In this document: one piece after another, positions 17,309 through 25,247 of the stretch
Position numbering within the stretch: the first letter of the stretch is position 1
Layout: each line of letters opens with the position of its first letter
Assembly (NCBI GenBank): GCA_032718475.1
Contig: JAUCBJ010007738.1
Location: 1 to 25,247, forward strand
Direction of reading: 5' to 3'
Length of the DNA: 25,247 nt
DNA from: Nemertoderma westbladi
Taxonomy: Eukaryota > Xenacoelomorpha > Nemertodermatida > Nemertodermatidae
Program-made: the position numbers and the translations under genes
The notes under the pieces: generated by a model
The model's input: the letters and a program-made list of their open reading frames with translations, nothing else
What the model was told of the DNA's origin: nothing
Database searches by the model: none

Positions 17309-18834
17309 TTATTTTATCTCTTGGCTCCACAGTGGGGGACCTTCACTCCCGTGAATATAGAGAGCAGCGTGGCCGTTGTAGGCGTTATATAGGAACCTAG
17401 AAGCCCAGTGCCAATATATCCGACAGTTCCAGAGACCGACTGGACGACTGATGCTGTTGAAAGCATTTGTAGCATCGACCAACAGCATTACCTCGGTATC
17501 CTCCTCCTCAAAAATGGCCGACATTGCGTGGACCGCACCCTCGATGCCAGCCTTTACTCCAGCACAGAGTTGATCGGCCCCACACTGGGCAATGAGGTCC
17601 ATTTTGGTTACAAACGCGATGCAGTTTGATAGAAGCCTGTATAGGACCTCACCAACACCAATCGGGCGAACCCCGGGCAGTGTGTCAAGCGCAACCAGAC
17701 GACAGGCACGCAGGGCCCTTATCTCGGACCACGGTACGATGGTGTTGGCGAGTCGACTGCCACTCGGAGCCGGGCGCTGTGTGCTTCATAGCGGGTCAAT
17801 ACGGCGCTCCACCACTCGGCATCACCACCGGCAGGACCAGCGCTGCCACTGAGAGATCGGGCTACCTTCAACACCACCTGTCCCGTAACGTCGACCCCCT
17901 CAAAAGGCGGGGGGTCAGGGCAATGTTCGAATGCGTCTGGCAAAACCGCCATTTGGGGTGGATGTTTCGATTGAAGAACATCACGGACGGTGACTCCCGG
18001 GGGCTGACCCACCGCCTGTGCATTCGGGTCGAGGATACCGCCGGTTTCACGGTCTGTCACGGATCGAACCGCTGCCCGGTTCATACCTGCTAGGATTTTC
18101 CTATTATAAACTCTTGCCGCATTATCCATGTTCGAACCACGCGTAAACCGGATAGGAAACTTTGAGTTACAACGTTCGGCCTCGGTAAGAAGGGAGTCAA
18201 ACTCACCCATCTCCCACATCCCCACACGCCTCAGGATAGTCCTTCTAATATCTGGGGTCTTGACCACATCAGGGTCCCGCTGGAAGACCATGGCTATGAA
18301 GCACATTGGACGCTCAGATGGGAAAACCCCACCTGTAAGATTATCGATTTCCTGGGTGAGGACATCGACAACCTTTCTCCCTGCGTTTCCTCCCTGGACG
18401 ATATAACGGTGGCTGGGTAGGCGGGTCAGGCGGGTGTGTCGGTCTTCCCACATTTGGTCTGTAGAGGAACCGGGGCTGTTTAACCACACCCCCTCGAACG
18501 CGGTCTCCAGAACTTCCGTAGTCAAAAGAACCTGCCGGGGTTGCACTGGAAGTTGGACCTGGGCGACTGGAGGATCAATGGAACTCGACTGAACCGAACC
18601 GCCTTGGGCCCCATCGACATATGGTTGAGCTAGAACTGGGTCACTAAAATGACTGGGGGTCGAAGTAGCCGGGATCAAGGTAGTCGAAAAAGGGTTTTCA
18701 CAGTTTCCCGTAGACAATGGGGTACAGCTTCCACAAGGACGCTTCGATCGAACGCAGCCGCATCGGCTAGTTGGGGCACATGAGCGCACCCCACAGTTAC
18801 AGCAACGTTGGGACCCTTGTTGCATCTCTAACAA
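17309..18834 (-). pseudogene. Cys-rich plus reverse-transcriptase-like ORF, frameshifted and truncated
   Basis: From ATG 18834 a 371-codon frame begins with a dense Cys cluster (CCNCGVRSCAPTSRCGCVRS, then CGSC), probably zinc-binding, then Pro/Ser-rich and helical regions, and VVLKVARSLSGSAGPAGGDA near residue 310. A one-step frameshift near 17750 is followed by RACRLVALDTLPGVRPIGVG, then DQLCAGVKAGIEGAVHAM and MLLVDATNAFNSISR. The last has the form of RT motif A (D-x2-NAFN). The matching family, seen in invertebrate and oomycete genomes, should continue into a GDPLAM-type motif, but the frame ends at 17309 without it. Composition is GC-richer than both flanks, which fits an inserted element. 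Only the part up to RT motif A remains, so it is inactive. Its retroelement class is uncertain. Confidence 0.6.
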
Positions 18835-18881
18835 CTAATTCCAATCGAGAAATAAAGCGAGTAATACAATATAATAATACG

Positions 18882-18900
18882 TTGGCGCCAGACAGTCTGG
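18882..18900. repeat. 19-bp sequence shared (inverted) with 3770-3788
   Basis: ttggcgccagacagtctgg here is the exact reverse complement of 3770-3788. It contains the palindrome ccagacagtctgg and lies 48 bp upstream of the RT-like ORF start. Confidence 0.7.
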
Positions 18901-18924
18901 CAGTGTAGTAAATTTCTGTTTTTC

Positions 18925-19082
18925 TGTTATTCTAATAATAATATATATTGTATATAATAATATATATATATAATGTATATAATAATATATAATAAAAAAT
19001 AAATTATAAATAATATATTATTTATTATTATTATATTATATTATTATAATATATTTTCATTATTATATAATAATAAAATAAT
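18925..19082. repeat. (TA/AAT)-rich microsatellite
   Basis: About 150 bp of tataat, ataata and tattat units with practically no G or C, immediately upstream of the next LINE fragment. Confidence 0.85.
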
Positions 19083-19083
19083 A

Positions 19084-20014
19084 TGTTATTCCTAGTGGTG
19101 TTAAATGTACAAATGCTAACTGTAAGGACCACCATCAAGATATGTCTAACTTTTGGGACTCAATTTCCGAAGTTGTGTTGGATTGTGCCGCTAAAACTAT
19201 TCTGGTTAAACTCACTGGCGACAGTTTTAATAAGCACCATGTTCCAGGATGGAACGACATTGTAAAAGAAAAATATGATTTATGTCGAAGTATTTTTAAA
19301 ATGTTGCATGGTGCAGGATCACCCCGACAGGGGGAGCTGCACACGCGCTATTTATTTTCAAAGGCCGATTTTAAACGCTGTTTGCGTCAATTTTTAATGA
19401 AATGAAAAAGTAATTCGGTGCAATAAAATTGCAGAGGCCGAAATTAAGAAAGATTATTCCACTTTTTGGAATTCGGTTAAAAAAGAAAATAGTAGTGCGG
19501 TGCCGTTACCAAATGTAGTTAGTGGTGCAGTTGGTGAGAAGTTGATTGGTAATATGTTTAAGCAGGAATATTGTAATCTTTTAAATTGTTGTGATGCTAA
19601 TTCAGACGAAAGTAAAACTCATTAGAAGATTTATTATATTGTAGTGATATGATTATCAGCCAATCTGAGATTAGCTGAGCAATCTCAAATTTAAAATTAG
19701 GAAAGGCGGTTGGACGAGATGGTATTGCTGCTGAGCATTTTGTGTACAGCAATAGCATTCGGCTCAATACTTTTTTATCGATACTGTTAAGTTCTATGAA
19801 CGTTCATGGGTACATACCTGAAAGTATAATACATAGCGTTATAATTCCCATTATTAAAGATAAAAATGGTCCTCTATGTGATAAATCCAATTATAGACCA
19901 GTTGCGATTGCGACTTTACTAAGTAAGGTATTCGAGTATGTGATATTTTCTCGTATTGAATCCTATTTAATTACTAGTGTTAGCTTATCCAATTCCACTA
20001 ACACAAACCCATAG
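19084..20014 (+). pseudogene. Decayed LINE fragment (CR1/L2-like), EN-RT linker and start of RT
   Basis: In one frame (19084-19404) the sequence encodes CTNANCKDHHQ, then HHVPGWNDIVKEKYDLCR and FSKADFKRCLRQFL. This is the linker between endonuclease and RT in CR1/L2-type LINEs, where a VPGWN...FK.ALR pattern is usual. A frameshift near 19400 (a-rich run) leads to a second frame ending at TAG 19623. After in-frame stops near 19676, the RT start follows: LGKAVGRDGIAAEHF, then SVIIPIIKDKNGPL and KSNYRPVAIATLLSKVFEYV (RT block 1, about 19830-19945). The RT catalytic blocks are missing because the fragment breaks off at about 20012. With several frameshifts and stops it is an old, dead copy. The clade call is tentative. 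Confidence 0.65.
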
Positions 20015-20033
20015 AGTGAGCCATAAAGCAATA

Positions 20034-20079
20034 TTGGGAGCCTATTGTCAGCCCAGTAAACGGGGACAATAGGCCCCAA
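20034..20079. other. Strong stem-loop
   Basis: ttgggagcctattgtc (about 20034-20049) pairs with gacaataggccccaa (20065-20079), giving about 15 base pairs with one bulged A and a 15-base loop. It is located just after the LINE fragment. Confidence 0.7.
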
Positions 20080-20099
20080 AGGAGACACACACAATAAGG

Positions 20100-20120
20100 G
20101 TCAGGGGTTACTCCCCTGAC
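20100..20120. other. Second stem-loop
   Basis: gtcagggg (20100-20107) and cccctgac (20113-20120) form a perfect 8-bp GC-rich stem with a 5-base loop. A bacterial-type terminator is not implied. Confidence 0.65.
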
Positions 20121-20393
20121 AAGAGAGAGAACAGCAAGGGCGAAGGGAAGCACTTCAGAGGGGGGCAAAGGGTGCCAACAGGGGTATCAACCAATCAGAG
20201 GGGGGAAAGGCATCGATTGAGTAGCAATAAGGCCACCGTGCAATATAACCAGTTACCAGTAATCATACCGGTCAGTTATTCAGTTTACTCAGTCAGATCA
20301 GTAGGGTGGAACGGGGACTTCTGTCACCGTCCGCTACCGCCATCATACTTATATTACCTGTTGTGTCATACTATATCTATATCTATATTGTGT

Positions 20394-20545
20394 GCAATAT
20401 TGTGTGCCCTTTCATATTCATTGGGTTACACTTTCAAAATTCATACGTGGGATGGGCAAATGGGGAATGATATTATCATCAGGGCAGCGGGGGTGGTTAT
20501 TCATCTGGGTTTCGTCCCGGGACACTATACTGCTTTTGAAATAGA
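20394..20545 (+). pseudogene. Extra upstream copy of the second half of the OTU-like gene
   Basis: These ~150 bp match 20926-21066 with about a dozen scattered substitutions. They encode the OTU C-terminal part (ILCALSYSLGYTFKIHTW ... GVVIHLGFVPGHYTA) including the catalytic-type His, but have no catalytic-Cys half upstream. The copy ends after the His motif and runs into unrelated sequence (EIDRVLPTTN) within an ORF that stops at 20594. It is best explained by a tandem duplication or recombination between family members. Confidence 0.65.
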
Positions 20546-20625
20546 TAGGGTACTGCCAACAACTAACAGTACAACATCAATTTCCATAGTGTAACATTCT
20601 GTTTCTAACTGTTTCTGATATTATC

Positions 20626-20643
20626 TATTTTTATATTTTTCAG
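20626..20643 (+). promoter_or_regulatory. Probable 3' splice site before the OTU exon
   Basis: A pyrimidine-rich tract (tctatttttatatttttcag) ends in AG at 20642-20643. The OTU reading frame starts directly after it without a required ATG, which fits an internal exon. Confidence 0.5.
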
Positions 20644-21146
20644 CTTGGAATCCGATAGTGGTGGAGATGATCAACACCGGGCGGACTGTGGGCCGGGCTG
20701 CTGCCCAATTAGGACTAATGCAACTCGAATGCGGCGGTGATGACGGGGACTGCATGTTTGTATACCTAGGAACTGCACAGTTATACAATGTAGGTGAGTT
20801 ACGTAATACGGCCACCAATTTTTTTAATGATAATCCAGAGTATCGTGGATTTTTGGAAATGGGGGGTTAAACATACGCAAGGTATATAGAGAACCTACGT
20901 CACGGAGCGGAATGGGGAACCCATGCAATATTGTGTGCCCTTTCATATTCATTGGGTTACACTTTCAATATTCATACGTGGGATGGGCAAATGGAGAACG
21001 ATATTATCATCAGGACAACGGGGGTGGTTATTCATCTGGGTTTCGTTCCGGACCACTATACTGCATTGGTTCTCCATTTCCAGCAACCAAGGGGACATTT
21101 ATACGCCCAACCGGATATGGAAATGAATCGTGGGTGGGTAATGTAG
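20644..21146 (+). pseudogene. OTU-type cysteine protease exon with one in-frame stop
   Basis: OTU proteases cleave ubiquitin-like chains. The frame after the splice acceptor reads WNPIVVEMINTGRTVG, then GGDDGDCMFVYLGTAQLYN, where D-G-D-C supplies the catalytic cysteine as in OTU domains. VGELRNTATNFFNDNPEYRGF and ARYIENLRHGAEWGTHAILC match the middle of the fold. The domain closes with VVIHLGFVPDHYTALVL, where HY carries the catalytic histidine. TAA at 20868-20870 interrupts the same frame between the two halves, and no other shift occurs before TGA at 21144-21146. Both catalytic residues remain, so loss of function is due to the single stop unless it lies outside a spliced product. OTU domains occur in host genes and in some eukaryotic transposons and DNA viruses; the repeat-rich context favours a mobile or multicopy family. 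Confidence 0.65.
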
Positions 21147-21374
21147 GTAGGCCAAGTAGTGTAGGGGGGCCAAGTAGTATAGGGGGGCCGAGCAGTGTAG
21201 GGGGACCAAGTAGTGTAGGGGGGCCAAGTAGTGTAGGGGGCCGAGTAGTGTAGGTAGGCCAAGTAGTGTAGGGGGGCCGATTAGTGTAGGGGGCCGAATA
21301 GTGTAGGGGGGGGGGGGGGGGGGGGGGGTGAGTAGTGTAGGGGGACCAAGTAGTGTAGGGGGGCGAGTGATGTA
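21146..21374. repeat. 16-18-bp G-rich tandem array with a G23 run
   Basis: Units of the form ccaagtagtgtagggggg, with c/t, a/g and G-number variants, repeat about ten times. A run of 23 G lies at 21306-21328. The plus strand is G-quadruplex-prone. Apparent Gly/Ser/Pro-rich and Pro/Tyr/Thr-rich ORFs across it are repeat artefacts. Confidence 0.85.
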
Positions 21375-21648
21375 GGTAGGGATAGTATTGGGCCCAGTTT
21401 CTATGTAGGTAGGGAAAGTAGTTTAGTATAAAAGTTAGGGAATGAAACACTTATGGGGGAACGAAACATATGTAGGGGACAAAATTAGGTTGCAATGTAT
21501 TTGGGTAGAAAGGGAAAATGGTAGGGTAGAAGTTGTAGAAGGGGTAAGGGTTGTAGGATTGGGGCTAGTGAGGTAGTAGATATGTGTAGTAATTGTATGA
21601 GGGCTAGTGTTTCTGGGATGGTGGTTGCATTGGGGGTATATGATGGGG

Positions 21649-22678
21649 AACGTAGAAATAGGAAGTATGGGGAACAGAAGGGGGCCATTTACAGTTTGTG
21701 GGGAATGTAGGCGGTACATCAGTGGGAGTAAAGTTGCAAAATGGGCTAACGCTTGGCCATCGTACCTGTGGGATCTACTCAAAAAATCTAGGGATGGGGA
21801 GATTTACAAAATTATACCAGACAGTTTAATGGAATCTTGGTGGGGAGTTAGGGATCAATTTCCAAATGAGGTGCAGGAACATTTGGGGGATAGGGCCCAT
21901 TTTTAGGGACATAACATTGATAAGGGAGTGGTTTATAAGGGAGGTGGGTACATTACAGGATAGTGCGATGGCCAACACGTTAGATTCATTTCCATATCCA
22001 GTTGTGAAATGTCCTCTCGGTTGCCATGAATTTATTGAACGCTGCAATTTGCAACCATTTCACAATTTTATCAATAAATGAGTACCAAAATTTAAGGAAT
22101 TCCATCCAAATCCCTACCTGTCTCGAGGTGTTCGACCAGACTGGCCTCGGGACAGTTTCCATTTAGATTGGACTGTCCAACCGTCACTATTTATCACTGA
22201 AAATGAGGGACTCTGTGTGGCCTTCTGTGAGCACCACACTGATGCTATACGGACTTACATACACTCACCAAGACACCCGGGGAATGACAACAGATTACAA
22301 AACTTAGAACGACTGTCACCACTGACAGTAGTACCACAAATTGTACAGGAGGGTAGAGCAGGGGACATGACGGCTAGTAACGATGTAGTTATTGGGGTAG
22401 GGGGTACAGCATTTTTGCAAGGGTTGGATGACAAGATAAAAAATACAATCTTTCGAATGATCAATATCATGCATTACGCCAAATTAGTACCCTATCAGAG
22501 TTAGCTAGAGATGTTGATACATTCTTAAATTCCATAAAACGATACAGAGAAGTTACTACTCAACGTGAACAACATGTTTATACTAATAATCGACAAGATA
22601 AAACATTCAACTTAACACAACACAAAATCGATACAAATTCAAGAAATGAAACATGGTCAATCGTCAACACTCACTAAA
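21649..22678 (+). pseudogene. Broken conserved Cys/His-rich gene of unknown function
   Basis: The first frame (to 21906) encodes GPFTVCGECRRYISGSKVAK, NAWPSYLWDLL and the WWGVRDQFPNEVQEHLGD region. A shift near 21890-21900 leads to a second frame with RDITLIREWF, FPYPVVKCPLGCHEFIERCN and LQPFHNFINK, crossing a TGA at 22079. That frame continues through LDWTVQPSLF, VAFCEHHTDA and VVIGVGGTAFLQGLDDKI. A further shift in a run of six A near 22440 gives SELARDVDTFLNSIKRYREV up to about 22675. CxxC and CPLGC suggest zinc binding. The continuous coding character across breaks shows one gene of at least 340 codons. I recognise it as similar to recurrent uncharacterised invertebrate proteins but cannot name a family. 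It follows the OTU exon on the same strand and may have been one transcript with it. Confidence 0.5.
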
Positions 22679-22990
22679 ACAGGCCATTGTTATATTTGTC
22701 GAGATGAAAATCACAAGGCAAATGTCTGTCCTGAAAGGACAAAAAACAATCAGCAAATGTCGAACACTACATCTTTGGGAATTGGTTCAAATAAATGTTC
22801 CTCCAAACTATTTAATACTAATGAAGGTAACAAGCCCCTAACTAATCGAAGAGAAATAGATGTTGATGATGGATGTGAATCAGATGGTGATATTGAGGTT
22901 GCTGCATTATTTGAAGATAGTGCCGAAATAGATTACTCCTCTGATACAGAAGTTACCCAAACACTACATGTGCAAGTTAGTCCTGATTGA
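22646..22990 (+). CDS. CCHC zinc-knuckle protein segment (Gag-like) with acidic tail
   Basis: A 114-codon frame, probably the continuation of the broken gene upstream after a frameshift near 22640-22675. Residues 14-27 are CYICRDENHKANVC, a perfect CX2CX4HX4C zinc knuckle of the type found in retroelement Gag/nucleocapsid proteins, which bind single-stranded nucleic acid. The rest is Asn/Ser-rich and then very acidic (EIDVDDGCESDGDIE...). The ATG need not be real. A host CCHC protein is possible, but the position in a cluster of decayed mobile-type genes favours a retroelement origin. The end overlaps the opposite-strand gene by 27 bp. Confidence 0.5.
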   Translation: MKHGQSSTLTKTGHCYICRDENHKANVCPERTKNNQQMSNTTSLGIGSNKCSSKLFNTNEGNKPLTNRREIDVDDGCESDGDIEVAALFEDSAEIDYSSDTEVTQTLHVQVSPD

Positions 22991-23678
22991 TTGAAGCCCA
23001 ATGCGAGTTTGTGTATTTGTAGATGTAGATGCAGTATGATAGCAAACATAATTAGCATCAGATGTAGTATCTGAGTCGCTACCATCTCCAATGCTAACAT
23101 CATGGGAACTAGCATGACTGCTGTCCACTGGGTTTTCTTGAGTTATGTCACCAGTAGCTACGTTTTGGTTAACGAATTGAAGCAATGATTCATGTCTTTT
23201 CCGTTCCTCTCTGCGTTGAATCTTATTACTTTCTCGGACATCAACTGTACCAATGACCATCTGATGAGCATTCCTCTGATCTGCCAAGAATTCACGTTCA
23301 ATAGGTGGTATCTGCTTCTCCTTACTGCAGCTGCAGTTTTCAGAACATTTGCATGCTGTAATATCAAACAGCTGTTCAAACTTTAACTTCCATTCTTGAA
23401 GTTTGGCCAAGTAGGAAGCTCCTTTTCTCTGTTTATCTGGTACCTTTTCAAGCTGGCTTCGAACATCAGACATCAGTTTCAGTGTTTTGAATATGACACC
23501 TTGCAACACTTTGTGCAACTGAATAATGAGTGGGATCTCTCTGTGATCCAGCAGCTGATTTCATTTGTGATCTCACTAGCTGAATGTAGCGCAACACATC
23601 GCCATTTGTAGGCGGTTGAGACTCAGGCAGAGGATGTGGCTGGCCATAGATATGAGAACTGGCTAACCGTATTGCCAT
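22964..23678 (-). pseudogene. Conserved Cys-cluster gene of unknown function, frameshifted
   Basis: ATG at 23678 has a good start context (aaaATGg) and begins MAIRLASSHIYGQPH, then QPPTNGDVLRYIQLV. A slip in the tctctct dinucleotide run near 23535-23545 moves the frame to IIQLHKVLQGVIFKTLKL, then WKLKFEQLFDITACKCSENC and CSCSKEKQIPP, REFLADQR and a Ser/Asp/Thr-rich tail ending at 22964. CKC...CSC is a likely zinc site. The same domain order (PTNGDVL, then K.F..LFDI.AC.C...C.C, then FL.DQR) recurs in uncharacterised invertebrate proteins often linked to repeats, but I cannot assign a function. It converges on the zinc-knuckle frame and could be a cargo or antisense gene of the same element. 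Confidence 0.5.
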
Positions 23679-24285
23679 ATTTTATTAATATAGGCCTCCA
23701 GTATTATTTCTAATATTAATATTATTCAAGTAGGCCTAGTCCTAGTGCTAGTGTAATTACTGTAACCATAGTTCAGTAGCTGGCCCTACCAACACAAGAC
23801 ATTAGAGACAGCCTAACTGATCTGTTTATTCAGATCTGTTTGTTTCTATTACATTGTGGATTGCAGTTCTAACCCTAACCCAGAATGTCATTCGAACCCT
23901 AACCCTAAGAATTTTTGTCATATTATGAAATATTCCTAACCCTATCATAAACGTAATCTTAAATCGGAAATCACAAACAATAGATAAAGCCACTGTTGCG
24001 GAAATCAATTCCAACGGTAGTAGGCTAGGCCTATCTGTTTTAGTATTGGCTGTGGCAGATCTGTTAGGCTGTCTTTAATGTTGTCTGGCTATCTACTGAT
24101 ACATAATATAGGTTTATCTCCCATATTTAGCTAACCTTCATTTTGTCTGGGAGATACAGACATTCTTAAATCACAAACCAAGTTTATTATCAGAGGCAGT
24201 CCGTGTGTAATTGTAGCCTACTCTGAACTGCAGTATGTGGGGCGAGCCACGAAGTGAGTGAGCCTTAGCGTAGTGGTACCATTAA
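23679..24285. other. Non-coding region with TAGGCCTA motifs and telomere-like repeats
   Basis: No gene supported. tagtcctagtgctagtg and taggcct palindromes occur near 23690-23750 and 24023. A degenerate telomere-like block lies inside (separate entry). Confidence 0.45.
23870..23943. repeat. Degenerate interstitial telomere-like repeats (CCCTAA)
   Basis: Five dispersed cctaaccc-type copies: ctaaccctaaccc, gaaccctaaccctaag and cctaaccctat. They are interrupted by unrelated sequence. Confidence 0.6.
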
Positions 24286-24289
24286 TCAA

Positions 24290-24340
24290 CCTGTCGTTCT
24301 GTCGTTCTGTCGTTCTGTCGTTCTGTCGTTCTGTCGTGTT
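24290..24340. repeat. (ctgtcgtt)n microsatellite
   Basis: About six copies of an 8-bp tcgttctg unit follow a segment gtggggcgagccacgaagtg. The junction to ttaaacgttaataactcagc downstream looks like the edge of a dispersed repeat. Confidence 0.85.
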
Positions 24341-25247
24341 CAATTTTAAACGTTAATAACTCAGCCAATCTTTGATGAAATCTATCCAAACTTGGTACAC
24401 ATGTTGTTTGGCAAAAGTTTAGAAATTTTCCAAGTAGAATTTCCGTGTGGCCTTCGAGAAGCTAAGATAATAGCAGTTAATTAGTTAATTAAGTTGATTA
24501 CGGTGAAAACACCATTTTCAACCTGCCTTTTAAAGGAAATTAATTGTTTTACAGTATAAGATTTAAATAATTATAATTAAAAATTATACAGATGTAATCC
24601 ACATACGCCATTCTATTATAGTTTTTAATTAGTTCAAGTGATTTGCTTTAATAATTGTGTCTTTAATTGATCTAAAGTAATTAAAACGGCATAAAAAATG
24701 GATTCTCATTAAATACTGATCATTTATTGGCCAACTTGCAAGTTGGCTGGTACATAGATGGGGGATGTGTGTGTAAGGGAGCCAGTTGCTGGGAATGCCA
24801 GTGGAGGGGGGTTGTATGTAACTAGCCACACGGCTGCCAGCTAGACCTAACGAGATTGAAACCTGCATTCCCTACCTCCTATTACACTATAGAGTCTGTG
24901 TTCTTTAGTCTCAGGTAATAGACAGATCTCATTTAATGATTGTCAGTCAATAAGATTACCACTGCAGAAGGCTTATATCCAAAATTGTTTATTTCTCAAA
25001 ATATTATGCTTATTATTTTTTGATGGGATTTCTGTGTATTTTAATTGTCTAAGTTTTCAGAGGCATTAACAGTATATTAAATAAATTATTTGAATATCAT
25101 TCATTACTGCATCGACTGTATTTAGTACTGCGTAGATTATATTCCTATAAACCACCTGGCTTCGCATATTGAACGTGCGATTGGAAATAAGTTCGTGCTA
25201 CCTTCCGTGGGTGGTAGATGTCGCGGTTATGTATTGGTGGGTGGGAA
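24341..25247. other. AT-rich region, no gene supported
   Basis: Only short ORFs without motifs. An 18-bp perfect palindrome (gccaacttgcaagttggc) lies at 24730-24747. The final 100 bp become GC-richer, but nothing recognisable starts before the window ends. Confidence 0.4.

Noticed and set aside
17626-18093. 155-codon plus-strand ORF
   Set aside because: Antisense shadow of the Cys-rich/RT-like pseudogene, whose conserved motifs are on the minus strand.
20100-20120. Rho-independent terminator
   Set aside because: There is a GC hairpin but no T-run after it, and the DNA is eukaryotic.
21028-21450. 140-codon Pro/Tyr/Thr-rich minus ORF
   Set aside because: Reads the complement of the G-rich tandem array. 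The opposite strand carries the OTU motifs.
22079-22081. Selenocysteine recoding of the in-frame TGA
   Set aside because: The same gene also has two frameshifts, so simple decay explains the stop. No SECIS-type structure was identified.

Overview
This window looks like nuclear DNA of a marine invertebrate. Most recognisable pieces are mobile elements or fragments of them: a Polinton/adintovirus-like capsid module, a Penelope-like element, one nearly intact APE-type LINE plus a 5'-truncated sister copy, a CR1/L2-like LINE fragment, a fragment of an unusual reverse-transcriptase family, and several palindromic or tandem repeats. There are no bacterial-type operons, no ribosomal RNA and no confident tRNA. 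At least one strong 3' splice site is visible. The palindrome TAGGCCTA and its partial forms recur in the non-element DNA. The species cannot be named from this sequence.

Layout. 1-1822: end of a compact viral-type gene module, with a basic protein and a double-jelly-roll-type capsid protein on +, and a zinc-finger protein convergent on -. 1823-3580: AT-rich DNA without convincing genes. 3576-3881: a palindrome-rich element with 21-bp terminal inverted repeats, lying beside a probable first exon of a hAT/ZNF862-like gene (3908-4242, -). 4330-5570: AT-rich DNA ending in a G25/C22 repeat. That repeat cuts a Penelope-like element (5575-6886, -) upstream of its reverse-transcriptase core. 7936-9174: a zinc-finger/SWIM-type gene whose frame is continuous except for two in-frame TAG codons. 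9175-11020: repeats, including a foldback made of 15-bp units.

11021-16240: two same-strand (-) copies of one LINE family. The 5'-truncated copy (11021-11797) is separated by a 21-bp minisatellite from a copy with an intact 1028-codon endonuclease/RT ORF (12417-15503). 17309-18834: a Cys-rich plus RT-like pseudogene (-). 19070-20014: decayed LINE fragment (+).

20034-23678 is the least explained part. It holds two strong RNA-type stem-loops and an OTU-type cysteine-protease gene, with the second half of that gene also present as an extra upstream copy. After these come an 18-bp G-rich tandem array, a broken conserved Cys/His-rich gene ending in a Gag-like CCHC knuckle, and a convergent Cys-cluster gene. 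All coding parts carry frameshifts or stops. The set may be the remains of one composite mobile element or of a multicopy family, but this is inference. 23679-25247 is non-coding, with degenerate telomere-like repeats and an 8-bp microsatellite.
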